A stretch of DNA of 7,063 bases from DASTGO01 sp035719045 (GTDB lineage Bacteria > Actinomycetota > Actinomycetes > Actinomycetales > Kineosporiaceae), in contig DASTGO010000024.1 of NCBI GenBank assembly GCA_035719045.1, positions 1 to 7,063 of the forward strand, written 5' to 3'. Shown piece after piece: positions 1 through 6,176 of the stretch. The position numbers and the translations under genes were made by a program. Numbering within the stretch: position 1 is the stretch's first letter; every line of letters begins with the position of its first letter. The notes below the pieces were generated by a model that made no database searches, was not told the DNA's origin, and worked only from the letters and a program-made list of their open reading frames with translations.

Positions 1-141
1 GGCTACGACCAGACCATGACCATCAACCCCTGCAAACTGCAGTACCTCTACCAGGGCCGCGACCCCAGGTCCGGCGGCGACTACAACTCCCTGCCCTGGC
101 AGCTGGGCCTGCTCACCCTGACCAACCCGACCTGCTCATGA
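1..141 (+). CDS. Glycoside hydrolase C-terminal end, probably GH62 alpha-L-arabinofuranosidase (5' truncated)
   Basis: Only the last 46 codons are present; the window cuts off the rest. The visible residues carry TMTINPCKLQYLYQGRDP, then GGDYNSLPW and GLLTL close to the end. From memory this is the typical last segment of GH62 alpha-L-arabinofuranosidases, where an NPC.LQ.LYQG strand and a GGDYN..PW segment close the five-bladed propeller. GH62 enzymes are secreted and remove arabinose side chains from arabinoxylan, often carrying a carbohydrate-binding module, but the signal peptide and any such module would lie outside the window. The gene ends at TGA 139-141 and is followed after 46 bp by a strong hairpin. 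Another secreted five-bladed-propeller glycosidase (GH43 type) is the main alternative, since the catalytic residues cannot be seen. Confidence 0.62.
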   Translation, partial: GYDQTMTINPCKLQYLYQGRDPRSGGDYNSLPWQLGLLTLTNPTCS

Positions 142-187
142 ACCGGGCGACAACGGTGAACGCTGCACACTGAACCGCTGCCCGGTA

Positions 188-230
188 TTCGGGGGGCGAG
201 GGGGCCGAACCGGGCCCCTCGCCCCCCGAA
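188..230. terminator. Bidirectional intrinsic-type terminator hairpin
   Basis: The arms at 188-203 and 215-230 form a perfect 16-bp stem (TTCGGGGGGCGAGGGG and its exact complement). The 11-nt spacer can add a short inner CCG/CGG stem. It lies between the end of the glycosidase gene (141) and the end of the leftward chemoreceptor gene (286), so it can serve both convergent transcripts. No T-tract follows on either side, which is common for actinobacterial terminators. The symmetry and placement are seen directly; the terminator role is inferred. Confidence 0.8.
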
Positions 231-285
231 CTCATGTAGGAGCGACCGGCACCCGGGCAGTCCGGCTCGCGACGTCCGGAGGTGG

Positions 286-1350
286 TCAGGTCGAGACGGC
301 CTGAGCCAGGTTTCCGGCATGGGTGTCGACCGTGCCGGCGGCGGTACGGACGGCGGTGGCGTCGCTGGTGGTGCTCTGCAGGGTCGCAGCGATCCGTTCG
401 ATGGCCAAGGAGATCTCGGTTGCGGTGGCGGCCTGCTGGTCGACGGCGGAGGCGATGGCGGCCTGATGCTGCACGACGGCGTCGATGAGTTCCTCGATGT
501 GGCCGATCGCGTCGGCAGCCTGGGTGGTCTGGTCCTGGACCGTGGAGATCATGTCGGTGACCTGGCCGGTGGCTTCCGCGGTGCGTCCGGCCAGGCCCTT
601 GACCTCGTCGGCGACCACGAGGAAGCCGCGCCCGCTCTCCCCCGCGCGGGAAGCCTCGATCGTGGCGTTGAGCGCCAGCAGCTTCGTCTGGTCGGCGATC
701 GCGCTGATCATCCGCACGACGCTGCCGATCTCCTCGCTGGCCTCACGCAGCCGGTGCATGGTCTCGGTGGCCTGCTGGGTGGATTCCGCGACCGACCGGA
801 CCTGCCTGGCGGCCTCCCCTGCTCCGTTGGCGATCTCGGCGATGCTGCTGGACATCTGCGCGGCCCCACCCGCAACCGCCTGGGTCAGCTCCGAGGCCCG
901 GTCGGCGCCGTCGGCCAGATGCGTCCCCAGTTGCGCCAGGTCACCGCTGGACGACCTCAGATCATGGGCCAGTGCGGTCACCGTCTCGCCGGCTCGCTGC
1001 TGCGCGGACAGGTCGGTGTAGGTGACGGCGAACCCGTGGGCCAGGCGCCGCATCTGCACGAGCATCGACACCGTTCCCTTCGGGGTGGGCACCAGCATCC
1101 GCTCCTCGACGTCCTGCCCCCTCGCCGTCGCCCCCAGCTCGCGGATCCGGGTCCGCATCGCCTGCACGATGCCGTCGCCGTAGTCGACGGCGATGTGCTG
1201 CAGCCCTCGCAGAGCCCCGGCGCTGCGGAACGCGAACTCCCCGTGCTCGTCCAACAGCAGCAGCACTCCGGGGGCACCGGTCAGGAACTCCCGCAACGCA
1301 TGCGCATCGGCCATCTGCCGGGGGCCCTCTGATCGGGAGAACCAGCCCAC
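286..1350 (-). CDS. Soluble methyl-accepting chemotaxis protein with PAS-like N-terminal domain
   Basis: A 354-residue cytoplasmic chemoreceptor (numbering from GTG 1350). Residues about 15-112 form a small alpha/beta domain resembling a PAS sensor (APGVLLLLDEHGEF near its start, HGFAVTYTDLS at its end). Residues about 120-350 are a long helical coiled-coil signalling domain. Its hairpin tip at about 215-260 is the MCP hallmark: ADQTKLLALNATIEASRAGE followed by SGRGFLVVADEV, matching the CheA/CheW-contacting tip of Tsr-type receptors. No membrane segment is seen, so it would sense an internal or freely diffusing signal. GTG 1350 is preferred because GAGGGG lies 8 nt upstream and the resulting start (MGWFSR) is typical of short soluble MCPs. 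GTG 1359 (AGGAG upstream) and ATG 1314 are alternatives. No che genes are nearby, so it must feed a chemotaxis array encoded elsewhere. Ligand unknown. Confidence 0.9.
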   Translation of the reverse strand: MGWFSRSEGPRQMADAHALREFLTGAPGVLLLLDEHGEFAFRSAGALRGLQHIAVDYGDGIVQAMRTRIRELGATARGQDVEERMLVPTPKGTVSMLVQMRRLAHGFAVTYTDLSAQQRAGETVTALAHDLRSSSGDLAQLGTHLADGADRASELTQAVAGGAAQMSSSIAEIANGAGEAARQVRSVAESTQQATETMHRLREASEEIGSVVRMISAIADQTKLLALNATIEASRAGESGRGFLVVADEVKGLAGRTAEATGQVTDMISTVQDQTTQAADAIGHIEELIDAVVQHQAAIASAVDQQAATATEISLAIERIAATLQSTTSDATAVRTAAGTVDTHAGNLAQAVST

Positions 1351-1581
1351 AGCGCCCACCCCTCGTCCGCTCCTCGTACCCTGCCGATCTCCCGTCGACA
1401 CCTCGTCAGGGCATCTTGAGCCGGAGGGTGACGCCGAGCCGTCCCCGCCGGCGGGTCCACGGCGAGGTCGGGTGGGCGGTCTCCCCCCGGCCGGGGGCTG
1501 CCGCACCGTCCGCGGAGAACCTACCCTCAGGCTCAGCCGAGGTGATGTCTTCGGTGCGGGCCGGCTGTCCCGGAGGACCTG
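1351..1581. promoter_or_regulatory. Divergent intergenic region between chemoreceptor and LysR genes
   Basis: This gap must hold the promoters of both divergent genes. On the right, GGAGG at 1572-1576 lies 5 nt before the LysR ATG and is a strong ribosome binding site. On the minus strand, AGGAG (1374-1370) and GAGGGG precede the chemoreceptor start. An interrupted inverted repeat, CCTC-A-GGCT-C-AGCC-GAGG, spans 1525-1542, about 40 bp before the LysR start, and could be an autoregulatory site. GGTGACG at 1427-1433 matches one half of the palindrome at 2662-2675. No convincing -10/-35 pair could be picked by eye. Confidence 0.35.
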
Positions 1582-2451
1582 ATGGAGATCCAGGCACTGC
1601 GCTACGTGGTGACGCTGGCGGAGGAGTTGCATTTCGGGCGGGCGGCGAGGCGGCACTTTATCTCGGCGCAACCGTTCGGGCAGCAGGTGCAGCGCCTGGA
1701 ACGTGAGCTCGGGGTGCGCCTGTTCCAACGGACCAGCCGTCGGGTGAGTCTGACGGCTCCGGGTGAGCGGTTCGTCGAGCGGGCCAGGGCGGTGTTGGCG
1801 GAACTGGACGGTTTGCGGGAGATCGCCGCCGAGGAGGCGCCCTCGGGCGGCCAGGCGGTGCGAGTCGGGATCTTGGGGTTCGGTGCCGCCGAGCGCTGGC
1901 AGGCGCTGCGGGATGCGGTCGATGCCCAGCATCCCGGGCTGGTCCTGGAGTACCGGGATCTGGATCTGGTGGACCAGTACGACGCCCTGCGCCGCGGCGA
2001 GGTGGACGTGGCGATTGTCCAGTTCGTGGGGGACCTCGACGGAGTGGACTTCGAGCCGGTCCTGTCCTCTCCGCGGGTTGCGGTGGTTCCGGCGTCATCG
2101 GCGGTCGGTGAGGCGTCCTTCCTCACCCTGGGCGAACTCGACGGTCTGCGGTGGCTGGAGGTCGCCGGCCGGGAGCCGTTGCTGCGTTCCTGGGTCGGTC
2201 CCGCCCAGGGCTCCGGCACCGTCTGTGTGCGGCACCCGGCGGCGATCCCGGCGGCGGTGGCGACCACGGGACGGTTGTCGCTGCACGCAGCGGCGGCGTC
2301 CCGGTACTACCCGCGGCCCGATGTCCGTTTCGTGCCGGTGGAGGGGTCAGCGGTGGAGATCGCCGTCGCGACCCGCAGCGGAGACCGCAGGCCCGCGGTG
2401 GCCGCCTTCCGCCGGGCCGCGGCGCTGGTCCGTTGCCTGCCCGCCGCATAG
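1582..2451 (+). CDS. LysR-type transcriptional regulator
   Basis: A 289-residue regulator of normal LysR length. Residues 1-62 form the winged helix-turn-helix: LRYVVTLAEELHFGRAARR, then SAQPFGQQVQRLERELG as the recognition helix, then LFQRTSRRVSLTAPG as the wing. The linker helix runs to about residue 88. The rest is a periplasmic-binding-protein-like effector domain beginning VRVGILGF and including YDALRRGEVDVAIV, the usual place for the inducer cleft. The start is fixed by GGAGG 5 nt upstream of the ATG. The gene diverges from the chemoreceptor and is followed in the same direction by the hydrolase operon, so those genes are its likely targets, probably induced by a substrate or pathway intermediate. 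This assignment is from position only. The recognition helix reads AQPFG where many LysR proteins have SQPALS; I believe this is a known actinobacterial variant. Confidence 0.93.
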   Translation: MEIQALRYVVTLAEELHFGRAARRHFISAQPFGQQVQRLERELGVRLFQRTSRRVSLTAPGERFVERARAVLAELDGLREIAAEEAPSGGQAVRVGILGFGAAERWQALRDAVDAQHPGLVLEYRDLDLVDQYDALRRGEVDVAIVQFVGDLDGVDFEPVLSSPRVAVVPASSAVGEASFLTLGELDGLRWLEVAGREPLLRSWVGPAQGSGTVCVRHPAAIPAAVATTGRLSLHAAAASRYYPRPDVRFVPVEGSAVEIAVATRSGDRRPAVAAFRRAAALVRCLPAA

Positions 2452-2542
2452 TCGAAACGCCTTCCGATCGCCGCGCAGGGGCCGTCGCGGGCAGCGCAGC
2501 ACGTCAGCGTCTGGCCCGCCTCCGTCGATCCCGATCCCCTGC

Positions 2543-2618
2543 CCATCCCCGATCGCGACGTCAATCCCCGATCGCAGCGTCAATCCCGGATCGCAGCGTC
2601 AATCCCGGATCGCAACGG
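2543..2618 (+). repeat. Four tandem 19-bp direct repeats upstream of the hydrolase operon
   Basis: Four adjacent 19-bp units lie at 2543-2561, 2562-2580, 2581-2599 and 2600-2618. The third unit reads CAATCCCGGATCGCAGCGT. Unit 2 differs from it by one base (CCCCGAT for CCCGGAT), unit 4 by two near its end, and unit 1 by a few. Each unit carries ATCCC[CG]GAT; in units 3 and 4 this is the exact odd palindrome ATCC-C-GGAT. Partial ATCCC copies lie just before (about 2528-2539) and after (2631-2635). The array ends about 100 bp before the amidohydrolase start. It may be an operator array, but could simply be a slippage-derived minisatellite. Confidence 0.85.
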
Positions 2619-2661
2619 GTTCGCCTGATGATCCCGGCCCGCCCGGGTGATGCACTGCGTG

Positions 2662-2675
2662 GTGACGGCCGTCAC
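2662..2675. promoter_or_regulatory. Perfect 14-bp palindrome, candidate operator
   Basis: GTGACGGCCGTCAC is its own reverse complement. It sits 44 bp upstream of the preferred ATG of the amidohydrolase, where a repressor or activator could act on an operon promoter. A further GTCAC half site occurs at 2697-2701 and a GGTGACG half site at 1427-1433 in the LysR promoter region. The inner T to A spacing is T-N10-A rather than the classic LysR T-N11-A, so the neighbouring LysR is a candidate binder, not a proven one; a GntR- or TetR-like protein encoded elsewhere is possible. Confidence 0.5.
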
Positions 2676-2719
2676 AGGGCAGGCCGGGACAAAGGCGTCA
2701 CTTGGAGCAGGCGGTCATC

Positions 2720-4141
2720 ATGGCGACTCAGCGCACTCTGGTTCGGGGCGGGCACATCCTCTCGATGGACCCCCAGATCGGTGAACTGCGGCAGGGGGAT
2801 GTCCTCATCGAGGACGGCGTGATCACGGCGGTCCGTCCGTCGCTGGGCGACGTGGACGCCGAGGTGATCGACGCGGCCGGGCACATCGTGGCGCCAGGAC
2901 TGATCGACACCCACCGGCACACCTGGCAGACCCAGATGCGGGCGCTGTGCGCCGACTGGACCCTGACCGACTACCTGTTCGGGATCCGGTTCTCGGTCTC
3001 CCCGGCCTACACGCCGGCGGACGTACACCTGGGGAACCTGCTCGGAGCGGTGGACGCGCTGGAGTCCGGAGTCACCACCATCCTGGACTTCTCCCACTGC
3101 AACAACACTCCCGAGCACTCCGACGCCGCCGTCACCGGCCTGCTGGACGCGGGGATCCGGGCGGTGTTCGGGTACGGGTTCTTCGAGTCCAGCCCGATGT
3201 CGCCGCCGTACTTCGCCGAGCACGCCGCCCGGCTGCGGGACTTCACCCGGATCGCCGACACCTACTTCTCCTCCCCCGAGAACCTCGTCCGGCTCGGGGC
3301 CGCGCTGACCGAGGTCGGCGTGATCCCGCTGTCGGCCACCGCCGCCGAGGTCGCCGCGGCCCGGGAGCGGTCGGCGATCCAGGTCACCCACACCGGTTGC
3401 GTCTGGTCCCTGCCCAACGGGATCGTCGAACTGGACGCGGCCGGGCTGATCGGCCCCGACCAGGTCCACGTCCACTGCAACACCCTCACCGAGAACGAGT
3501 GGCGGATCCTGGCCCGCAACGGCGCGAAGGTGTCGATCTCGGTGGAGACCGAACTCAACATGGGGATGGGCCGCCCCGTGTTCACCGCCTGCCAGCGGCA
3601 CGGCATCGCCCCGACCCTGTCCTGCGACATCATCTCGCTCAACAGCGGGGACCTGTTCGCCCAACTGCGCCAGGGTCTGGGTTTCAAGCGGTGGGCCGAC
3701 AGCGAGGCGACCAACCTGTCCGGAGCAGACCCGGAGCGGGTGTCCACCACGGCGCTCGAAGCCCTGCGCTGGTCGACGGTCAACGCCGCGGAGGCGATCG
3801 GCCTGGGCGACCGGATCGGCAGCCTGACTCCCGGCAAGCAGGCCGACCTGATCATCGCCGGCGGGTCCGGCACCTCCCAGCACCCGATCATCGACGCCGC
3901 GGGCACGCTGATCTTCCAGACGACCACGGCGGACGTGCGGACCGTCCTGGTGGCCGGGCGGCAGGCGAAGCGCGACGGCGTGATGACCGGTGTCGACCTG
4001 CCGGCGCTGCTGTCGCGGGCCGAGACCTCCGCCGAGGACGTCCTGGGCCGGGTCCGTGCCGCGGTCCCGGTGCTGCCGCCGGTCCCGCCGGGCGGTTTCG
4101 CCGTCATCCGGGACATGGCCTCTGCCAACCTGTGCGCATGA
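2720..4141 (+). CDS. Amidohydrolase family protein, ATZ/TRZ (cytosine deaminase-like) group
   Basis: A 473-residue metal-dependent hydrolase of the amidohydrolase superfamily. The N-terminal beta-sandwich (ILSMDPQIGELRQGDVLIED) leads into a TIM barrel. The metal site can be followed: H65 and H67 in PGLIDTHRHTWQTQMR, H224 in IQVTHTG, H252 in VHVHCNTL and D303 in TLSCDI. The end of the barrel has GLGDRIGSLTPGKQADLII, typical of this group. Relatives deaminate or dechlorinate N-heterocycles or hydrolyse cyclic amides, so a C-N (or C-halogen) bond in a ring compound is the likely target, but the substrate is unknown. ATG 2720 is preferred, with GGAG at 2704-2707 about 12 nt upstream; TTG 2702 would add six residues. 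It is the first gene of the operon and overlaps the next by ATGA. The C-terminal extension after about residue 400 is longer than in minimal members. Confidence 0.9.
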   Translation: MATQRTLVRGGHILSMDPQIGELRQGDVLIEDGVITAVRPSLGDVDAEVIDAAGHIVAPGLIDTHRHTWQTQMRALCADWTLTDYLFGIRFSVSPAYTPADVHLGNLLGAVDALESGVTTILDFSHCNNTPEHSDAAVTGLLDAGIRAVFGYGFFESSPMSPPYFAEHAARLRDFTRIADTYFSSPENLVRLGAALTEVGVIPLSATAAEVAAARERSAIQVTHTGCVWSLPNGIVELDAAGLIGPDQVHVHCNTLTENEWRILARNGAKVSISVETELNMGMGRPVFTACQRHGIAPTLSCDIISLNSGDLFAQLRQGLGFKRWADSEATNLSGADPERVSTTALEALRWSTVNAAEAIGLGDRIGSLTPGKQADLIIAGGSGTSQHPIIDAAGTLIFQTTTADVRTVLVAGRQAKRDGVMTGVDLPALLSRAETSAEDVLGRVRAAVPVLPPVPPGGFAVIRDMASANLCA

Positions 4142-5133
4142 CCGACAACCCGATGCCGGACCCGACGGACCCGGGAGCCCCGGACGAGCCGGCGGCCGCG
4201 GACGAGCAGGCAGGCCCGCACGAGCCCCGACTGCACGAACTGCTTCCGGGCATCCACGCCTGGGTGCAGCCCGACGGCTCATGGTGGGTGAACAACACCG
4301 GCGCGGTGAGCGGTGACGACGGGGCGCTGGTGATCGACACCTGCGCCACGGCCGCACGGACCCGCCGCTTCCTCGACGCCCTCGACGCCGCCACCGGCGG
4401 GGCACCGGTGCGGATGGCGGTCAACACCCACCAGCACGGCGACCACACCTACGGCAACAGCCTGCTGCCGGCGGCCACGGTGCTCCTCGGGCACACCCAC
4501 ATGCGGGAGGGCCTGCGGGTCGACCCGATCATCGACGGCTGCCCGCCCCTGTGGAATCCGGTGCCCGACTGGGGACCGGTCACCCGGCGACTGCCCGACA
4601 TCGCCGTCGGCGCCGGTCTGACCCTGCACGTCGGGGGCCGGCGAGTCGACCTGCTGCACCCCGGCGGCCCGGCACACACCACCGGGGACCTGATCGCCTG
4701 GCTGCCGGAGGAACGGGTCCTGTTCTCCGGCGACCTGGTGTTCGCCGGACTCACCCCGCTGGCGTTCATGGGATCGGTGGCCGGCGCGCTGGCTGCGGTC
4801 GACTGGCTGGAGAGCTTGCGGCCCGAGATCGTCGTCCCCGGCCACGGCCAGGTCCTCACCGGCCCGCAGATCCCCCGGGTGCTGGCCGAGCACCGCCGGT
4901 ACTACCGCCTGGTCCTCGACACCGCCGCCCACGCGATGGCCCAGAACCTGTCCCCGCTGCAGGCGGCCCGCCGGACCGACCTCGGTGAGTTCGCCGGCTG
5001 GGCGGACGCCGAACGGCTGGTGCTCAACCTGCACCGGGTCTACGCCGACCACGCCGGACGCGACCTGGACCTCATCGCGGCCTTCACCGACGCGATCACC
5101 TGGCTCGGCCGCCCCATGCACACCCATGTCTGA
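4138..5133 (+). CDS. Metallo-beta-lactamase-fold hydrolase
   Basis: A 331-residue MBL-fold enzyme. The signature NTHQHGDHTYGN gives metal ligands H98, H100, D102 and H103. The others are H180 (GPAHTTGD), D199 (LFSGDLVF) and H236 (VVPGHG), so a complete binuclear site is present. Residues 1-30 are a low-complexity, acidic, proline-rich extension before the fold begins at about HELLPGIHAWV; no signal peptide or membrane segment is seen. The start ATG overlaps the amidohydrolase stop as ATGA, with no clear Shine-Dalgarno, which points to translational coupling. The order of ligands and the helical C-terminal tail resemble SoxH/glyoxalase II-like hydrolases that cleave thioester, lactone or similar bonds; the actual bond is unknown. 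The stop codon lies inside a tandem repeat. Confidence 0.9.
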   Translation: MTDNPMPDPTDPGAPDEPAAADEQAGPHEPRLHELLPGIHAWVQPDGSWWVNNTGAVSGDDGALVIDTCATAARTRRFLDALDAATGGAPVRMAVNTHQHGDHTYGNSLLPAATVLLGHTHMREGLRVDPIIDGCPPLWNPVPDWGPVTRRLPDIAVGAGLTLHVGGRRVDLLHPGGPAHTTGDLIAWLPEERVLFSGDLVFAGLTPLAFMGSVAGALAAVDWLESLRPEIVVPGHGQVLTGPQIPRVLAEHRRYYRLVLDTAAHAMAQNLSPLQAARRTDLGEFAGWADAERLVLNLHRVYADHAGRDLDLIAAFTDAITWLGRPMHTHV

Positions 5134-5175
5134 CAGCCACACCCACGACTGACAGCCATACCCGCGGCTGACCAG
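5119..5175 (+). repeat. Three tandem 19-bp repeats straddling the MBL stop codon
   Basis: Units at 5119-5137, 5138-5156 and 5157-5175. The middle one reads CACACCCACGACTGACAGC. Units 1 and 2 differ at two positions, and unit 3 is more diverged. Each carries a TGA (5131, 5150, 5169). Because 19 is one more than a multiple of three, these stops fall in all three forward frames; the first is the real MBL stop. The first copy also contains the perfect odd palindrome TGTC-T-GACA at 5127-5135. The period equals that of the array at 2543-2618, but the sequences are not clearly the same. Confidence 0.8.
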
Positions 5176-5228
5176 ACCGGCCACGACGACAACCGCACCC
5201 GGACGACGGCGAAGGGACAGCACAGCTC

Positions 5229-6176
5229 ATGCGTTTCGTGACGTATGCGGAACAGGACGGCGACCGGGTCGGGGTCCTCGACACAGACGGACAGGTCCAC
5301 GCGCTCGCACCGGGCACCACGATGCTGGACCTGCTGCGGACGGACACCCTGCGGGAAGCCGGGGAACGGGCCCTGTCCACCCCGACGGCGGCCCGCCCGC
5401 TGGACGAGCTCCGGCTGCGGGCCCCCCTCCCCGACCCGCCCACCGTCCGGGACTTCATGACCTTCGAACGCCACGTCGAAGGCGTCGCGAAACTCGCCGG
5501 AACCGACGCCGCCGTCCCCGATCGCTGGTACGAGGCGCCGGCCTTCTACTTCACCAACCCCTACGCGATCCTCGGTCCCGCCGACGACGTCCCCGTTCCG
5601 CCCGGCAGCCGCCTGTTCGACCTCGAACTCGAGGTCGCTGCCGTCATCGGGCGCACCGGTCGCGACCTCCACCCCGACGACGCCGACACCTACATCGCCG
5701 GATACACCATCCTCATCGACTGGTCCGCCCGCGACGTCCAGTTCGCCGAGATGCAGGTCCGGCTCGGCCCCACCAAGGGCAAGGACACCGCGACCACCCT
5801 CGGACCCGTCCTGGTCACCCCGGACGAACTCGCCCCCTGGCGCACCGACACCGCCTACGACCTCGCCATGACCGTCGACATCAACGGCCGACGGCTCGGG
5901 CAGGACAACTGGTCGGCCATGGCCTTCTCCTATGCCGACATGATCGCCTACGCCTCCCGTGGCACCCAGGTCCGTCCCGGCGACATCCTCGGCTCCGGCA
6001 CCTGCGGCAGCGGATGCCTCGCCGAACTCTGGGGACGTCAAGGCATGGACGCCCACCCGCCCCTGCGACCCGGGGACGTCGTCACCGTCACCGTCGAGCA
6101 ACTCGGCACCCTCACCACCCGCATCACCGAAGGCGTTGCGCCAGTGGCGATCTCCGTCGCCCGCCGCGGCCGCTGA
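5229..6176 (+). CDS. Fumarylacetoacetate hydrolase (FAH) family protein
   Basis: A 315-residue enzyme of the FAH superfamily, which hydrolyses or decarboxylates 1,3-dicarbonyl or 2-oxo-enol acids at the end of ring-cleavage pathways. An N-terminal cap domain of about 70 residues precedes the core. Core motifs: DFMTFERHVEGV (H82 is a candidate catalytic histidine), FDLELEVAAVIG (E133 and E135 as metal ligands), GYTILIDWSARDVQ (D164 as third ligand), PTKGKD (K183/K185) and GDILGSGTCGSGC. The ATG has AAGGGA at 5212-5217, 11 nt upstream. It begins 95 bp after the MBL gene, past the 19-bp repeats, so it may be in the same transcript or have its own promoter in that gap. Its presence beside an amidohydrolase and an MBL hydrolase suggests a pathway giving a short keto-acid product; the exact reaction is not determinable here. 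Confidence 0.93.
   Translation: MRFVTYAEQDGDRVGVLDTDGQVHALAPGTTMLDLLRTDTLREAGERALSTPTAARPLDELRLRAPLPDPPTVRDFMTFERHVEGVAKLAGTDAAVPDRWYEAPAFYFTNPYAILGPADDVPVPPGSRLFDLELEVAAVIGRTGRDLHPDDADTYIAGYTILIDWSARDVQFAEMQVRLGPTKGKDTATTLGPVLVTPDELAPWRTDTAYDLAMTVDINGRRLGQDNWSAMAFSYADMIAYASRGTQVRPGDILGSGTCGSGCLAELWGRQGMDAHPPLRPGDVVTVTVEQLGTLTTRITEGVAPVAISVARRGR

Noticed and set aside
319..1332. Plus-strand open frame of 337 codons opposite the chemoreceptor
   Set aside because: Gly/Asp-rich shadow of the minus-strand gene with no family resemblance.
1525..1542. LysR box (T-N11-A) in the divergent region
   Set aside because: The inverted repeat there does not place T and A at the required spacing, so it is mentioned only as an interrupted repeat.
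1351..1932. Upstream extension of the chemoreceptor frame to position 1932
   Set aside because: It would run antisense through the LysR DNA-binding domain and lacks domain-like sequence; good ribosome sites and a typical MCP start lie at 1350.
2543..2618. Possible CRISPR array
   Set aside because: The 19-bp units are directly adjacent with no unique spacers, and no cas-like gene is nearby.
2947..4137. The MBL reading frame stays open for nearly 1.2 kb upstream of its ATG
   Set aside because: That stretch lies out of frame inside the conserved amidohydrolase and gives an arginine/proline-rich translation; the real gene starts at the ATGA overlap.
2672..4405. Long open frame of 577 codons on the minus strand opposite the amidohydrolase
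   Set aside because: It mirrors the plus-strand gene, is full of low-complexity Gly/Arg/Asp stretches, has no recognisable domain, and is expected from high GC content in the coding strand.
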